This document shows positions 26,786 through 35,759 of a stretch of 64,000 bases of DNA, piece after piece. The position numbers and the translations under genes are program-made. This stretch comes from Bacillota bacterium. GTDB taxonomy: Bacteria > Bacillota > Negativicutes > Sporomusales > Sporomusaceae. How positions within the stretch are numbered: the first letter of the stretch is position 1; each line of letters starts with the position of its first letter. The stretch covers positions 62,001-126,000 of the forward strand of contig JAGGAB010000003.1 in assembly GCA_017889705.1 (NCBI GenBank). The letters run 5' to 3'. The notes below the pieces were generated by a model that did not search any database, was not told where the DNA came from, and was given only the letters and a program-made list of their open reading frames with translations.

Positions 26786-27403
26786 TCAGCCCACAAACCA
26801 AACTACAAACACCGGCGCCAACAGAGAAGTAAATATTCCTGCCAATCCCATAGCCAAGCCTGACATTGAGCCTTGCTGTTCACCTTCCAGCAGTGCCATT
26901 GCAGTCCCTTGTCCGTGCGAGACTGTTCCCATGGCTAGGCCCCTGCCTACAGGATCATAAATTTTAAACCTGGTAAGTAATATTAAACCTATTACCGAAC
27001 CAAAGGTTCCGGTAGCTACCACAAAAGCAACCGCCAAAGCAGGATTGCCCCCTGCCATTGTTGCCACATCAACCGCAAACGGAATGGTTGATGATTTCGG
27101 GATAATTGATACGACGATTTCTCTTGATAGCCCTCCCGCCTTAGTAATCAACAACACAGTCGCCATAGACACGGCGGTTCCCAGGCCAACACTCCAGAAA
27201 ATAGCAACTCCATATTGTTTTAACAACTGCCGGTTTCGTTAAAGCGGCACTGCCAATGCTACCGTTGCCGGCCCCAACAAAGAAGTCATAATATCTTTTG
27301 CCGGGGTATAGGCCGCATAGGGTATCTTGCAAACAATAAGAATGGCAATAATTATGGCAGCGCTTATTAGCACAATATTAATGAGCGGGTTGGTATAGCG
27401 AAA
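26786..27403 (-). pseudogene. lrgB: lrgB remnant: N-terminal loss and nonsense codon
   Basis: LrgB-family membrane protein in pieces. The 5' part encodes YTNPLINIVLIS..LLGPATVALAVPL and then meets TAA at 27239-27241, where relatives have a tyrosine (AVPLY). Directly after it the frame continues RNRQLLKQYGVAIF and runs to 26786 with the MGTVSHGQGTAMAL signature. So a single nonsense codon splits it. In addition about 30 N-terminal residues are missing, because the sequence joins directly to the lrgA remnant. LrgB with LrgA forms a holin-like or metabolite exporter; here it cannot be made whole. Confidence 0.85.
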
Positions 27404-27564
27404 AGTGTAACAATGCCTGATAGCAGCAGGCAAAACAGCAAGATCATCTCAAAGACAGTCCCCGGAATAGGCAAGCCAGTAATATCGGTAATTTGATTGC
27501 CAAGCCAGAAAATAATCCCTAATATCACGATTTGCCCCATCATGCGCAGCAGTTTCAGTAGCAT
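27367..27564 (-). pseudogene. lrgA: lrgA remnant truncated by deletion
   Basis: Starts MLLKLLRMMGQIVILGIIFWLG (ATG 27564), the typical LrgA/CidA beginning, with LPIPGTVFEMILLF. After about 55 residues it leaves the family pattern and ends IPTRSLILC. LrgA is normally about 120-130 residues, so the second half is missing. The following bases belong, in another frame, to lrgB from its 30th residue on. A deletion across the lrgA-lrgB junction explains both. No regulator LytR/S is nearby. Confidence 0.82.
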
Positions 27565-27644
27565 GCAAAACTCTCCTTGTGTGATTATATAGTACAAATC
27601 GTATACGAGCAGGGGGTAGCTTGTCAAATTAATGTGTTAAATAA

Positions 27645-27690
27645 AAAGCACGCTGCTTCCTTTCATCTGGATGCTGCGTGCTATTTTTGT
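27645..27690 (-). terminator. Intrinsic terminator of the RACo gene
   Basis: AGCACGC-x-GC pairs with GC-x-GCGTGCT around a CCTTTCATC-type loop. On the minus strand the stem continues to T-rich sequence. It lies just after the stop at 27699. Confidence 0.75.
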
Positions 27691-27698
27691 TTAATGCA

Positions 27699-29537
27699 TT
27701 ACTGAGGAAAATTTAAGTTTTTTAAAAAGCGGTTTTGAAACTCAGACTGAACTGCCAATTCCAAATAAACAACATTAGATGCGATTTGCATACAGCGTTG
27801 CATCTTATCCGCAGATATTAGTGCCTGAACGGCTCCTATCCCGGCAGCATTGCCGACAGAAACAACTTGCTCGCGCTTTATTCCCGGCAGCATTCCAATT
27901 GTTATCGCACTATCAATATCAATATAATTGCCAAAAGCACCTGCCAAACACACCTGTATCGGCTCACAGCCATTATATTTTTCTAGTAAGAATTGAATAC
28001 CTGTGCAAATAGACGATTTCACCAGCTGGAGTTGACGCACATCAGCCTGCGTAATAGCAATATCGGTACCACTATCACTCTGCGCTCCGCTACTCAGAAC
28101 GAATTCCCATTGACCATCCCGCTGCTTCAAGCGTTCCCGCAGCAAGCCAGAAATATCCGCCCTGTCAGGATTGTTAAATCGCCCGCTTTTATGCAATATA
28201 CCGGCATTTAACAGCTCAGCAACCGCCTTCACAAGGCCTGAGCCACAAATGCCAGTCGGTTTGCCGTTGCCAATGACCTGAGTCCGAACATTCTGCCCAC
28301 TTATAACCACATCACAGATGGCTCCTTCTGTAGCCCGCATGCCATCGCGGATATGGGCTCCTTCAAAGGCAGGACCGGCAGCAGTGGAACAAGCATACAA
28401 GCTATTACCACTGCCAACAACCATCTCTCCGTTTGTTCCCAAGTCTACCAACAGCAGCGGCGTTGTGGCAACATCCTGGTCAACAGCCAAAACAGCAGCC
28501 GTCGTATCTGAACCGACAAAGCTTGCCATATTGGGCAATATAATCATTTTCCCCTGCGGATGCATGTCCAGATCCAACTCCAGCGAATCAAGCGGTGCCA
28601 TATATTTAAATAGAGCGGCATAGGGCTTGCGCACTAAGGTTGACGGCGGAATCTCCGCAACTAAGTGAGTCATAGTGGCATTCCCGGCAATGGTTCCGGC
28701 GTAAATATGGGTTTTCTCCACCCTGGCCATATCGCATAATTCAACAATAATCTGATTTAGACACTGTCTAATAAGTTGTGACAGCCGTTCGAGACCGCCC
28801 TCCAACTCATGGGTAGCCTGAATCCGTGAAATGACATCAGCCCCCATCGAGGCCTGGGGATTATTTTTTGAGCACACGGCTACTATTTGCTTGGCATTAA
28901 TATCTACCAGCATGCCGACAACAGTTGTTGTGCCAATATCAAAGGCCACACCATATAACCGTTCTGAGGTATCTCCAGCTTCAACAGCTATCACTTTATT
29001 ATCAAGTATAGTAATGGATATGCACTCCGGTTTTGTTTCTACCACAGCATTTAACTGCCTGAGCAGCACTGCATTATCTAGACTGCTCAGACTATTTATT
29101 GCCTGCCTGTCTCCAGCCACCGCTTGATAAATCATTTCCTGCAAAGAATAATGGTTATCTATTGTGGGATAAGCCGGTCTTAGTAACACCTTCTTAACTA
29201 GTGGACACTCATCACCAATAGTAATTTCAGTAGCCTGTCCCTTATGACTTGCTTCACTGCTTTTCAGAAATATCGTCACATCACTTGCCGGATAAACCTG
29301 ACAAGCCTGATACCAGTTTTCTTTTTCGGGCTGTACTGCTCTCCCGTCTTTACCGGTAACTTCCCCCTGCAGAACCTGTATCTTACATTTGCCGCAGTTA
29401 CCTCTGCCGCCGCAATTAGCTTCCAGAAATATTCCGCCCTCAATGAGAGAATGTAAAATGGTTTTTCCCGCTATACATGGTATGCACTCTTCTCGACCTT
29501 CCATATGCAATATATATTTTGTCGCAGCTTTATTCAT
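27699..29537 (-). CDS. Corrinoid activation/regeneration protein RACo (ASKHA)
   Basis: A 612-residue protein with an N-terminal [2Fe-2S] ferredoxin domain: C42, C48 and C51 in CGGRGNCGKC and one further Cys near 79. The rest is the DUF4445/ASKHA ATPase: FDIGTTTVVGML near 200, DLGTNGEMVVG and GICGSGL. RACo-type proteins reduce inactive Co(II) corrinoid to Co(I) with ATP, so it would repair the corrinoid proteins at 31221 and 51763. It is the last gene of the mtgA-like operon, separated by a hairpin from the gene at 29675. Confidence 0.93.
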   Translation of the reverse strand: MNKAATKYILHMEGREECIPCIAGKTILHSLIEGGIFLEANCGGRGNCGKCKIQVLQGEVTGKDGRAVQPEKENWYQACQVYPASDVTIFLKSSEASHKGQATEITIGDECPLVKKVLLRPAYPTIDNHYSLQEMIYQAVAGDRQAINSLSSLDNAVLLRQLNAVVETKPECISITILDNKVIAVEAGDTSERLYGVAFDIGTTTVVGMLVDINAKQIVAVCSKNNPQASMGADVISRIQATHELEGGLERLSQLIRQCLNQIIVELCDMARVEKTHIYAGTIAGNATMTHLVAEIPPSTLVRKPYAALFKYMAPLDSLELDLDMHPQGKMIILPNMASFVGSDTTAAVLAVDQDVATTPLLLVDLGTNGEMVVGSGNSLYACSTAAGPAFEGAHIRDGMRATEGAICDVVISGQNVRTQVIGNGKPTGICGSGLVKAVAELLNAGILHKSGRFNNPDRADISGLLRERLKQRDGQWEFVLSSGAQSDSGTDIAITQADVRQLQLVKSSICTGIQFLLEKYNGCEPIQVCLAGAFGNYIDIDSAITIGMLPGIKREQVVSVGNAAGIGAVQALISADKMQRCMQIASNVVYLELAVQSEFQNRFLKNLNFPQ

Positions 29538-29568
29538 ATATATAACTCCCCTCTCCCGTCAAGCGTAA

Positions 29569-29616
29569 ACCAAAAAGAAGAACCATTATTCTATACAGAG
29601 ACAGTTCTTCTTTGGT
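29569..29616 (-). terminator. Hairpin between the 29675 gene and RACo
   Basis: ACCAAAAAGAAGAAC pairs with GTTCTTCTTTGGT, with two unpaired A and a 20-base loop. The T-run is weak, so it may attenuate or stabilise the message rather than fully terminate. Confidence 0.45.
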
Positions 29617-29674
29617 GAAATGTATGTAACACACCTATCTGAAAGGAGGATAGGTGCTACAACAGCAAGTTGTA

Positions 29675-30118
29675 TCATTGGTAAAATTCCCGCATACTGC
29701 CCTGGTGAAACACAGCAAATGAGGCATTCACTACTTCTTCAATAACTGTTTTACTATACCCAAAGACTAATACATTGACATCCAAAATGATACTATTAAT
29801 CTCATTAGATAGCCCATTTATCCATTGAACCGACGGCTTTATATCCACCTGTTCCAGTTTTGTAAGTGATAAAAACACGAACTCCTCTTCTGATAATTTG
29901 CCAAGTATTTTAATATGGCCAAGGATAATACCATTATAGGCTAGCGGTCTGCCAATAGCTTGTATCAGACGCTCTACATATTTTTCAAATGACGCCTTGG
30001 CAACAGGTTGTTCAAAAATAATGTGATATGTTTTACTAAAAATCGACGCATCAGTTAGGCTTGTATCTGCCGGCGTTGGTTTGCGTGTGATTTTATGCGT
30101 AAGTTTATGCAAAATCAA
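29675..30118 (-). CDS. Unknown protein coupled to CobW GTPase
   Basis: A 147-residue soluble protein that I do not recognise. It starts KLTHKITRKP and has a mixed alpha/beta pattern (FEKYVERLIQAIGRP; GHIKILGKLSEEEFVFLSLT), without membrane helices and with no cysteines in metal-site spacing. It overlaps the upstream GTPase gene by 14 bases, so it is translated with it. CobW GTPases often have a small C-terminal domain; this could be a detached partner of that sort. Context: corrinoid-methyltransferase operon. Confidence 0.7.
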   Translation of the reverse strand: MILHKLTHKITRKPTPADTSLTDASIFSKTYHIIFEQPVAKASFEKYVERLIQAIGRPLAYNGIILGHIKILGKLSEEEFVFLSLTKLEQVDIKPSVQWINGLSNEINSIILDVNVLVFGYSKTVIEEVVNASFAVFHQGSMREFYQ

Positions 30119-30698
30119 TTACCTCCTCAATAACAGCTAGGGGTAATTGATTTGCAGCACTAGCAACTTTAATCGGAACATCACTGACAAATCCCTTAAT
30201 ATCGTTAATAATTTCTTCCCTGTCAGCACCTGCAATATCAACCTTGTTAATGATGACAAAGTCAGTTTTCTCCAGTTGACTGGTAACTAGCGGCTCCAGC
30301 ATTTCTTTTAGCTCAGGCCAGCGTGCCATATCCACAATTGTTATTGTCTTTAATCCGGTATAAAAGTTACAATACTCATTAATCAATTTCGCTATGTTCC
30401 CGGGAATAGCCACACCGGTCATCTCAATAATCAGCCAATCTGGTTTAATGGTTTCGTTTATTTCTCTTACCGCAGTTATTAAGTCACTGGTAATCTGGCA
30501 GCATACGCAACCACCGAACAGCGGCTTTACCTGTAAACCGCTATCAGCTAACAGCTTATCATCAATGCCAGCTTCCCCAATTTCATTTTCAATGAGCGCT
30601 ACGGTCTCATGTTTATTCTCTGTAATATATTTGGCAATTTGCAATATCGTAGTTGTTTTACCAGAACCTAAAAATCCGCCAAACAGCAAAATACGCAT
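30105..30698 (-). CDS. CobW/P47K-family GTPase
   Basis: A 197-residue G3E GTPase. Walker A is GGFLGSGKTT at residues 7-16, the metal-binding GGCVCC lies near 62-67, and NKVD near 151. The family delivers metals with GTP energy; members beside corrinoid methyltransferases are thought to help cofactor or metal loading. It is shorter than full CobW because the C-terminal domain is absent, and the overlapping downstream gene may provide it. It lies upstream of RACo in the same operon. Confidence 0.9.
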   Translation of the reverse strand: MRILLFGGFLGSGKTTTILQIAKYITENKHETVALIENEIGEAGIDDKLLADSGLQVKPLFGGCVCCQITSDLITAVREINETIKPDWLIIEMTGVAIPGNIAKLINEYCNFYTGLKTITIVDMARWPELKEMLEPLVTSQLEKTDFVIINKVDIAGADREEIINDIKGFVSDVPIKVASAANQLPLAVIEEVIDFA

Positions 30699-30822
30699 AA
30701 TTGCTTCCCACCCTTTTACCTAATACGCAAGTATCTACTAGAGACATTCCGCAAGTTTTTGCGGAAAAGGTTGTTATTTAAAATCAGCAGTTACTCCTAT
30801 CCGGTTTACTTTCTCTCTACCT

Positions 30823-30857
30823 GAAAACTCCGGATTGCCCTGCAACCCGGAGTTTTC
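30823..30857 (-). terminator. Hairpin between the small gene and the GTPase
   Basis: An 11-bp perfect stem GAAAACTCCGG/CCGGAGTTTTC (30823-30833 with 30847-30857) has a 13-base loop. The flank is only moderately T-rich, so it may be a partial terminator or a processing site inside the operon. Confidence 0.55.
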
Positions 30858-30886
30858 CAAGATAGCTTAATGCAGCTTTCGCTATT

Positions 30887-31153
30887 TCATAATCGGGTAA
30901 CTATACGCGAGACTGAACTGATGTTATCATTTTCTACCGGAGCTTTACGTTCCGAAAGCCAACTGATTTCTCTTGCAATACTTAGTATTCTATTAATAAT
31001 CTGCGATATATCTTCCTGTACGTTATTAGTAGAATGATACTGATTGTCAGGCAGGGAATCCTGCCTGCTCATTACACTGTCCTGCTTCTTAGAATTTTGG
31101 ACATCCATTTCACCGACAACGCAACTGCTAGTATTTATTCTTTCTTGTTCCAC
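30887..31153 (-). CDS. Small hypothetical protein, GTG start
   Basis: An 88-residue hydrophilic protein of unknown family. Start codon GTG at 31153 has AAAGGAGGG about ten bases upstream, a strong ribosome site. A C-terminal helix-like segment (DISQIINRILSIAREISWL) is the only striking part, and the first half is rich in Gln, Ser and Asp. It sits 67 bases after the corrinoid-protein gene in the operon. A role in the methyltransferase system is only suggested by position. Confidence 0.6.
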   Translation of the reverse strand: MEQERINTSSCVVGEMDVQNSKKQDSVMSRQDSLPDNQYHSTNNVQEDISQIINRILSIAREISWLSERKAPVENDNISSVSRIVTRL

Positions 31154-31220
31154 GGCGGAAACCCTCCTTTTTATCAGATTTTCTACGAAGTAGACTGCCT
31201 AATACCGGAAAGACAGGCAG

Positions 31221-31850
31221 TTAGTTAGCGCCGGAAGCCTTTTTAGACATTTCTACAGCATCATAGGCGTTCTTACAATAGCCATCAGCATTACACCATT
31301 TAGCAACATTTTCATCAACCGGGCCACCGCCGACAAGTACAGTTGCTTTGGTTCCAGTAGCTTTAACTGCCGCAACCGTCTCTTTCATTACATCAAAAGC
31401 AGTGGTCAACAGACAGAACATGCCAACTACATCCGGGTTATGGGTCTTGATAGCGTCAATAAAGGTTTCAATCGGAGCATCCACACCAATATCCACTACT
31501 TTGAAACCATTGCAGTTTAAAATGGTTGAAACAATATTTTTGCCAATATCGTGAATATCATCTTTTACAGTTCCCAAGATAACTGTACCAATGGCTTTCT
31601 TATCCCCACCGGTAGCAAGCGCTGAACCTAGAAGTGCGGCTGCATTGGAAAAAACTTCTGCAGACATAATAAGTTCAGACAAGTAGTAATCACCGGCCTC
31701 ATAAAGTTTGCCTACCCCCTCCATGCCCGCCTGCAATTGAGCAAGAATTTCCACTGCTGCTACGCTATTTGCCAATTGATCTTTTACGGCTTCAATTACT
31801 AAATCTTCCTCTAAATCAGTTACCGCTTTTACTAAATCAATCTTTGCCAT
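31221..31850 (-). CDS. Corrinoid (B12-binding) methyltransferase protein
   Basis: A 209-residue corrinoid protein. The N-terminal helical cap (about 1-85) is followed by a Rossmann B12 domain with D98-x-H100-x-x-G103 in KDDIHDIGKN, where the histidine coordinates cobalt from below, and VLVGGGPVD. It carries the methyl group between a substrate methyltransferase and the pterin enzyme encoded by the next gene upstream (31906). Length is normal for MtgC/MtbC-like proteins. It is co-transcribed with the mtgA-like gene. Confidence 0.95.
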   Translation of the reverse strand: MAKIDLVKAVTDLEEDLVIEAVKDQLANSVAAVEILAQLQAGMEGVGKLYEAGDYYLSELIMSAEVFSNAAALLGSALATGGDKKAIGTVILGTVKDDIHDIGKNIVSTILNCNGFKVVDIGVDAPIETFIDAIKTHNPDVVGMFCLLTTAFDVMKETVAAVKATGTKATVLVGGGPVDENVAKWCNADGYCKNAYDAVEMSKKASGAN

Positions 31851-31905
31851 TGCCTATTCCCCCACATTCATATTTTATATACGCACCCTACCTTAGTAAG
31901 GTCAA

Positions 31906-32709
31906 TTATTCGTAAAGCCCTTTTCGGTGTGCCTTAAGATAGTTTTTACAATATCTATCATTCCCCAGCAATGCTTGCCCTGCATATACTACACCCATCA
32001 TTGCTTTGTCTGTCGGGTTTAATATATAGCCATCCATTCCCACGGTCATTGTTTGAACTACAAACAAACGGTTAAGCACGGCTCTATTGGGAAAACCATA
32101 CGAGATATTACTCAAACCACAGGTAAGATGCACTTCAGGATATTTTTTCTTAATAGCATAAATGGCGTCCAACACGGATTTGCCATATTTATCATTGGTA
32201 CTTAACGGCTTAATTAATGGATCAATATAGATATCATCTTGCTCGATACCTTCTTTTGCCATATCGTCAATCAGCTTGCTGGCAATACGCAAGCGATCTT
32301 CGGCAGTTTCTGGCATTCCGGCATCTTCAATGCAAAGCGCCACAATTTTTGCGTTAAACTCTTTTACTAAAGAAATAACTGCCTTGTAGCGTTTTTCCTC
32401 AGCAGTTGTCGAGTTAATCATCCGCTTACCATTACCTGTCTTTGCCAACGCTAAACCTGCTCTAAGTGCATTTTCATCTGGACTGTCAATGCAAAGCGGC
32501 AAATCCGTAACTTCCTGAATAGTATTTACCAACCACTCCATGCACTCAATTTCCTGACCTACCATAGTGCCGCAGTTTACATCAAGATAGTTGGCTCCGG
32601 CTTCTTCCTGTTGCTTTGCCACCTCTTGAATATAGGCTGCATTTCTTGTTTCAACCGCTTCGCGGATGGCCTTGCGGCTGGTATTAATGAGTTCTCCGAT
32701 TATTAACAT
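31906..32709 (-). CDS. Methyltetrahydrofolate:corrinoid methyltransferase (MT II)
   Basis: A 267-residue pterin-binding TIM barrel of the MtgA/AcsE/MtvA type. Visible are LDVNCGTMVG, the CIDSPDENALRAGL segment, and CGLSNISYGFPNR with the asparagine that contacts the pterin. It moves the methyl from Co(III) of the corrinoid protein to tetrahydrofolate. ATG at 32709 has GGAGG upstream; the longer frame is rejected because the operator lies in it. The operator TATATACATCTATATA lies 32 bases before this start. First gene of the mtgA-corrinoid-GTPase-RACo operon. Confidence 0.93.
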   Translation of the reverse strand: MLIIGELINTSRKAIREAVETRNAAYIQEVAKQQEEAGANYLDVNCGTMVGQEIECMEWLVNTIQEVTDLPLCIDSPDENALRAGLALAKTGNGKRMINSTTAEEKRYKAVISLVKEFNAKIVALCIEDAGMPETAEDRLRIASKLIDDMAKEGIEQDDIYIDPLIKPLSTNDKYGKSVLDAIYAIKKKYPEVHLTCGLSNISYGFPNRAVLNRLFVVQTMTVGMDGYILNPTDKAMMGVVYAGQALLGNDRYCKNYLKAHRKGLYE

Positions 32710-32740
32710 TAGAACGTATTCCTCCAATCTGCAATTGCTG

Positions 32741-32756
32741 TATATACATCTATATA
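32741..32756. promoter_or_regulatory. GntR operator candidate, site 1
   Basis: TATATACATCTATATA, an imperfect palindrome, preceded by TG. Identical 16-mers lie at 37146 and 50885, and one with a single mismatch at 53198, each just upstream of a gene. It lies about 32 bases before the mtgA-like start. Confidence 0.75.
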
Positions 32757-32834
32757 AATGGTAGCGCACTTACATCTATTTGTCAATATATTCTTTGATT
32801 TCAGAATCTATTTTTTATTTCTACTTATGCTAAG

Positions 32835-34139
32835 TTATACTTTGCGAATCCAAAGCATAATCATTGCCACTGCACCAATAGAGCAAAAAGCTACTAAGCA
32901 CATAAGGCCGCCGACATAACTACCGGTCGCATTAATAAAATAACCAACAACTACAGGAGTAATTGCACCGCCGAGACTTCCCAGGCAGCTTTCAAAGCCA
33001 CTGCCCGCGCCCAAGGCCTTGGCCGGTACGACTTTTTGGATTATAGACCAATGGCCAGGAAGTCCAATTAGCAGTGCCGATACTGCCATTACAAGATATA
33101 GCGCCGCTTCCACCTGCCCAGACGCATGTGCCGCGAAATAAATTCCCACTGCGCCGCCAGCCATATGCAGAACGCCCAATGTTGATTTCCGTTCGATCTT
33201 ATCTGTCAAGTAACCGGCTGCTATCAGCGCAACAATTCCTGCAGCATATGGAGCATTAGCCCAAAAACCCATACTGCTCCAGGTAAAACCCATCGCCTCT
33301 TTTAGATAGGAAGGTATCCAGGTGGCAAGCCCCCACCACGCCGAAGAACTGAATACATAGAAAATGACACATAGCCAGTAGTCAAAATTAAATAAAAAAC
33401 CTTTCCAATTTTCCCAGGTTGATTGAGACTCACTTGCCTGTTGTTTTAAGCTCTCTGCTTCGCTTTTTAAACCGGCTTCAATGTATTCCAGTTCACATGT
33501 GCTAATTTTTTTACTCTCACGAGGATTGTCAGCAGTTAAAAACCAGATCAGAAATAAAGGGATAACACCGATACCCGCTAATGCAAAAAAACTGACTCTC
33601 CATCCCCACTCTCCGATGATCCATACCATAAACGGCATTGCCAACGCCGGCCCTGCCGTCAGACCGATAAGCCATGTTGAATTTGCTCTGGCCCGCTCTT
33701 GAGGTGGAAACCAGTTCTTTACAAATTTCATTTGCATGGGCCAATGCATGCCTTCACCCAAACCCAAAATACACCGTGCTGCAATCATACCGGCAAAACT
33801 GGATACCAGCCCTCCATATATGCAGGAAACTATCCAAAACACAATGGCCAGAGCCATAACTTTACGCGGACCCCACAAATCACCTAACGGACTTAGTATA
33901 GCATTAGTGATGGCATACGTGAATAAAAACATCGACATTAGCGAACCAATCGCCACAGCGTCACCTTTAATACCCATCTCCCGAAGAAAAGTCTCATCGG
34001 CAACCAATACCGATATATTAACTCTGTCAAGATATGCGATCAATAATGTCACTAAAAGAACCAATATCAATATTACCCGCTGTTTTATCGGACTATTAGC
34101 TGTAGTCGCCTGCTGAACAACTACTCTTTCAGTGTCCAC
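32835..34139 (-). CDS. MFS transporter, anion:cation symporter-like
   Basis: A 434-residue major facilitator with 12 helices. The loop 2-3 motif is GDLWGPRKVMALAIV, and the arrangement RVNISVLVADETFLREMGI resembles the ACS family that takes up organic anions. It is probably the inner-membrane entry route for the carboxylate handled by the island. No operator copy is visible before it, so it may be read through from the porin gene, 101 bases upstream. Confidence 0.9.
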   Translation of the reverse strand: MDTERVVVQQATTANSPIKQRVILILVLLVTLLIAYLDRVNISVLVADETFLREMGIKGDAVAIGSLMSMFLFTYAITNAILSPLGDLWGPRKVMALAIVFWIVSCIYGGLVSSFAGMIAARCILGLGEGMHWPMQMKFVKNWFPPQERARANSTWLIGLTAGPALAMPFMVWIIGEWGWRVSFFALAGIGVIPLFLIWFLTADNPRESKKISTCELEYIEAGLKSEAESLKQQASESQSTWENWKGFLFNFDYWLCVIFYVFSSSAWWGLATWIPSYLKEAMGFTWSSMGFWANAPYAAGIVALIAAGYLTDKIERKSTLGVLHMAGGAVGIYFAAHASGQVEAALYLVMAVSALLIGLPGHWSIIQKVVPAKALGAGSGFESCLGSLGGAITPVVVGYFINATGSYVGGLMCLVAFCSIGAVAMIMLWIRKV

Positions 34140-34187
34140 TTTTATTACCTCCTTGACCTAAATCAGTTCATACAATAGGCAAAGGAC

Positions 34188-34208
34188 GACCCCGAACAAG
34201 TCGGGGTC
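34188..34208 (-). terminator. GC-rich hairpin after the porin gene
   Basis: GACCCCGA pairs with TCGGGGTC around ACAAG. The U-run on the minus strand is weak, so some read-through to the MFS gene is expected. Confidence 0.5.
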
Positions 34209-34240
34209 CCTAAAAATCAAATGGTTAGTTTAATAATATC

Positions 34241-35689
34241 TTAATAGAAGAACTCAAGCTTTGTCATATAGGTTGTGCCAATATCACTGGAGGTTAAGTC
34301 TGTTGCCAATTTCCGGTTCTTAATTTTGAGGTCTTGTCCCTCAATAGTCCAGATTACATTCTTAGCAACAGTGCTTTGGAAGGCAACAAAGAAACCCTTG
34401 ATATTGTCAGTACCTCTAGTATACGTGTTATATCTGTCTCTCACATCGGCCATAGCTTGTGCATCAAAACCACCGGCTCCGCTCGGGATTGCGCCAGCGT
34501 CAACGCTGCGATACGCGATCGACCAGCCAAAATCACCTTTTTTCTTGTAGTCTACAAGATTTTTGGCTGAATAGAATACAGGCGGTGCGTTAACGGCGCT
34601 GGTAAGTTCAACAGCCCAGCCTTTAGGTGAAGTAGGTAAGTTTTGTGCTTCCTTAAGATCTGTTGACACATAATCAGCAATCAACTTAACTTTTCCTAGA
34701 TTGACATCAAAGCCTGCCGCCCAACCCGCAGATTTATTAAAAGAACCAACATTGGTATTCAGGGTGCTGCCTGTAAGCGTATTATTGATACCAGGAACAT
34801 CAGACCAGTAATAACCGCCTCGCCACCCAATCTTATCATTTATTTTTCCAGAAAGTTGAGCGGTTGTAAGTGTATTAGCATCACCGCTATAGCTGTCTGG
34901 AGCGTTCTTGATATTATTCACAGAACCAGTAAACAATACTTTGCCTATGTTCTCATCAAAGCGTATCCCATCAACGCCAACGGCTTTACCAAACAGTCCG
35001 TGTGTAAAGTTATCATAAGGGAAACGGCCAATGCGTACTTTATCTATGCCCATCACATCTTTTGCCGTTATTACAAACATATCAAAGTAAGCATCACTTC
35101 CCTTACCGACAGTATCATAATCACCGAAATTACTGGTAGCTTGCGCACGAGCCATCCAAGAAATATCTTCATTAATAGTTCCATTGAATTTAATACGCTG
35201 GCGGAAATCAAATTTCTTTGAACCATTCAATTTTGTATTGCCAGTAGCCTTCGTATCATTTCCGAAAACACGGAAACGAGTCTCACCGCTTACCCAGGTA
35301 TTAGTCTTAGCTTCAACCTTAGCAATCCTTGCCCCCAAACGGTTAAGTTCAGCGGCAAACTCAGAAGAAAGCTTGTCAATAAGCTGCTTATTGTCCTCAT
35401 CGGCTTTTTCATACTTGTCCATGGCTTTAGCAACAACGAAGGCAACTTCATACCGGCTCATAGCCTTATCGCCTTTAAAGGTTTTGTCGGTATAGCCGTC
35501 AACAATACCAGCCTTAGCTAACTTCGCTATCGCATCATAAGCCCAGTGTCCAGCGGGAACATCGCTAAAAGACGGCGTTACAGCAGCATAAACGGGATTA
35601 TCGAGCACTGGGATTCCAGCCATAGTGATGGACATAAGTGCCAATGGTACGATAGTCATCCATTTTTTTAGTGATTTTGTTTTCTTCAT
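34241..35689 (-). CDS. SLH-domain outer-membrane porin (OmpM type)
   Basis: A 482-residue porin. The signal peptide covers MKKTKSLKKW and a hydrophobic core, cleaved near residue 32 (VYAA). One SLH domain (about 36-90, FSDVPAGHWAYDAIAKLAKAG) anchors it to the cell wall, a short coiled coil follows (about 95-130), and the rest is a beta-barrel ending in aromatic residues (TKLEFFY). This layout is typical of Negativicutes, which have an outer membrane tethered by SLH porins. ATG at 35689 has GGGGGAG upstream. Placed between two MFS genes, it may admit the island's substrate. Confidence 0.92.
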   Translation of the reverse strand: MKKTKSLKKWMTIVPLALMSITMAGIPVLDNPVYAAVTPSFSDVPAGHWAYDAIAKLAKAGIVDGYTDKTFKGDKAMSRYEVAFVVAKAMDKYEKADEDNKQLIDKLSSEFAAELNRLGARIAKVEAKTNTWVSGETRFRVFGNDTKATGNTKLNGSKKFDFRQRIKFNGTINEDISWMARAQATSNFGDYDTVGKGSDAYFDMFVITAKDVMGIDKVRIGRFPYDNFTHGLFGKAVGVDGIRFDENIGKVLFTGSVNNIKNAPDSYSGDANTLTTAQLSGKINDKIGWRGGYYWSDVPGINNTLTGSTLNTNVGSFNKSAGWAAGFDVNLGKVKLIADYVSTDLKEAQNLPTSPKGWAVELTSAVNAPPVFYSAKNLVDYKKKGDFGWSIAYRSVDAGAIPSGAGGFDAQAMADVRDRYNTYTRGTDNIKGFFVAFQSTVAKNVIWTIEGQDLKIKNRKLATDLTSSDIGTTYMTKLEFFY

Positions 35690-35759
35690 GAAATTCTCCC
35701 CCAAATTTTCATTTTTGTCACTAATGCTTGACCTTTATCTGAAGTGTAAAGCAGCGCAC

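Noticed and set aside
27239-27241. Recoding of the TAA in lrgB
   Set aside because: TAA is not used for selenocysteine or pyrrolysine, and the flanking deletion already disables the locus.
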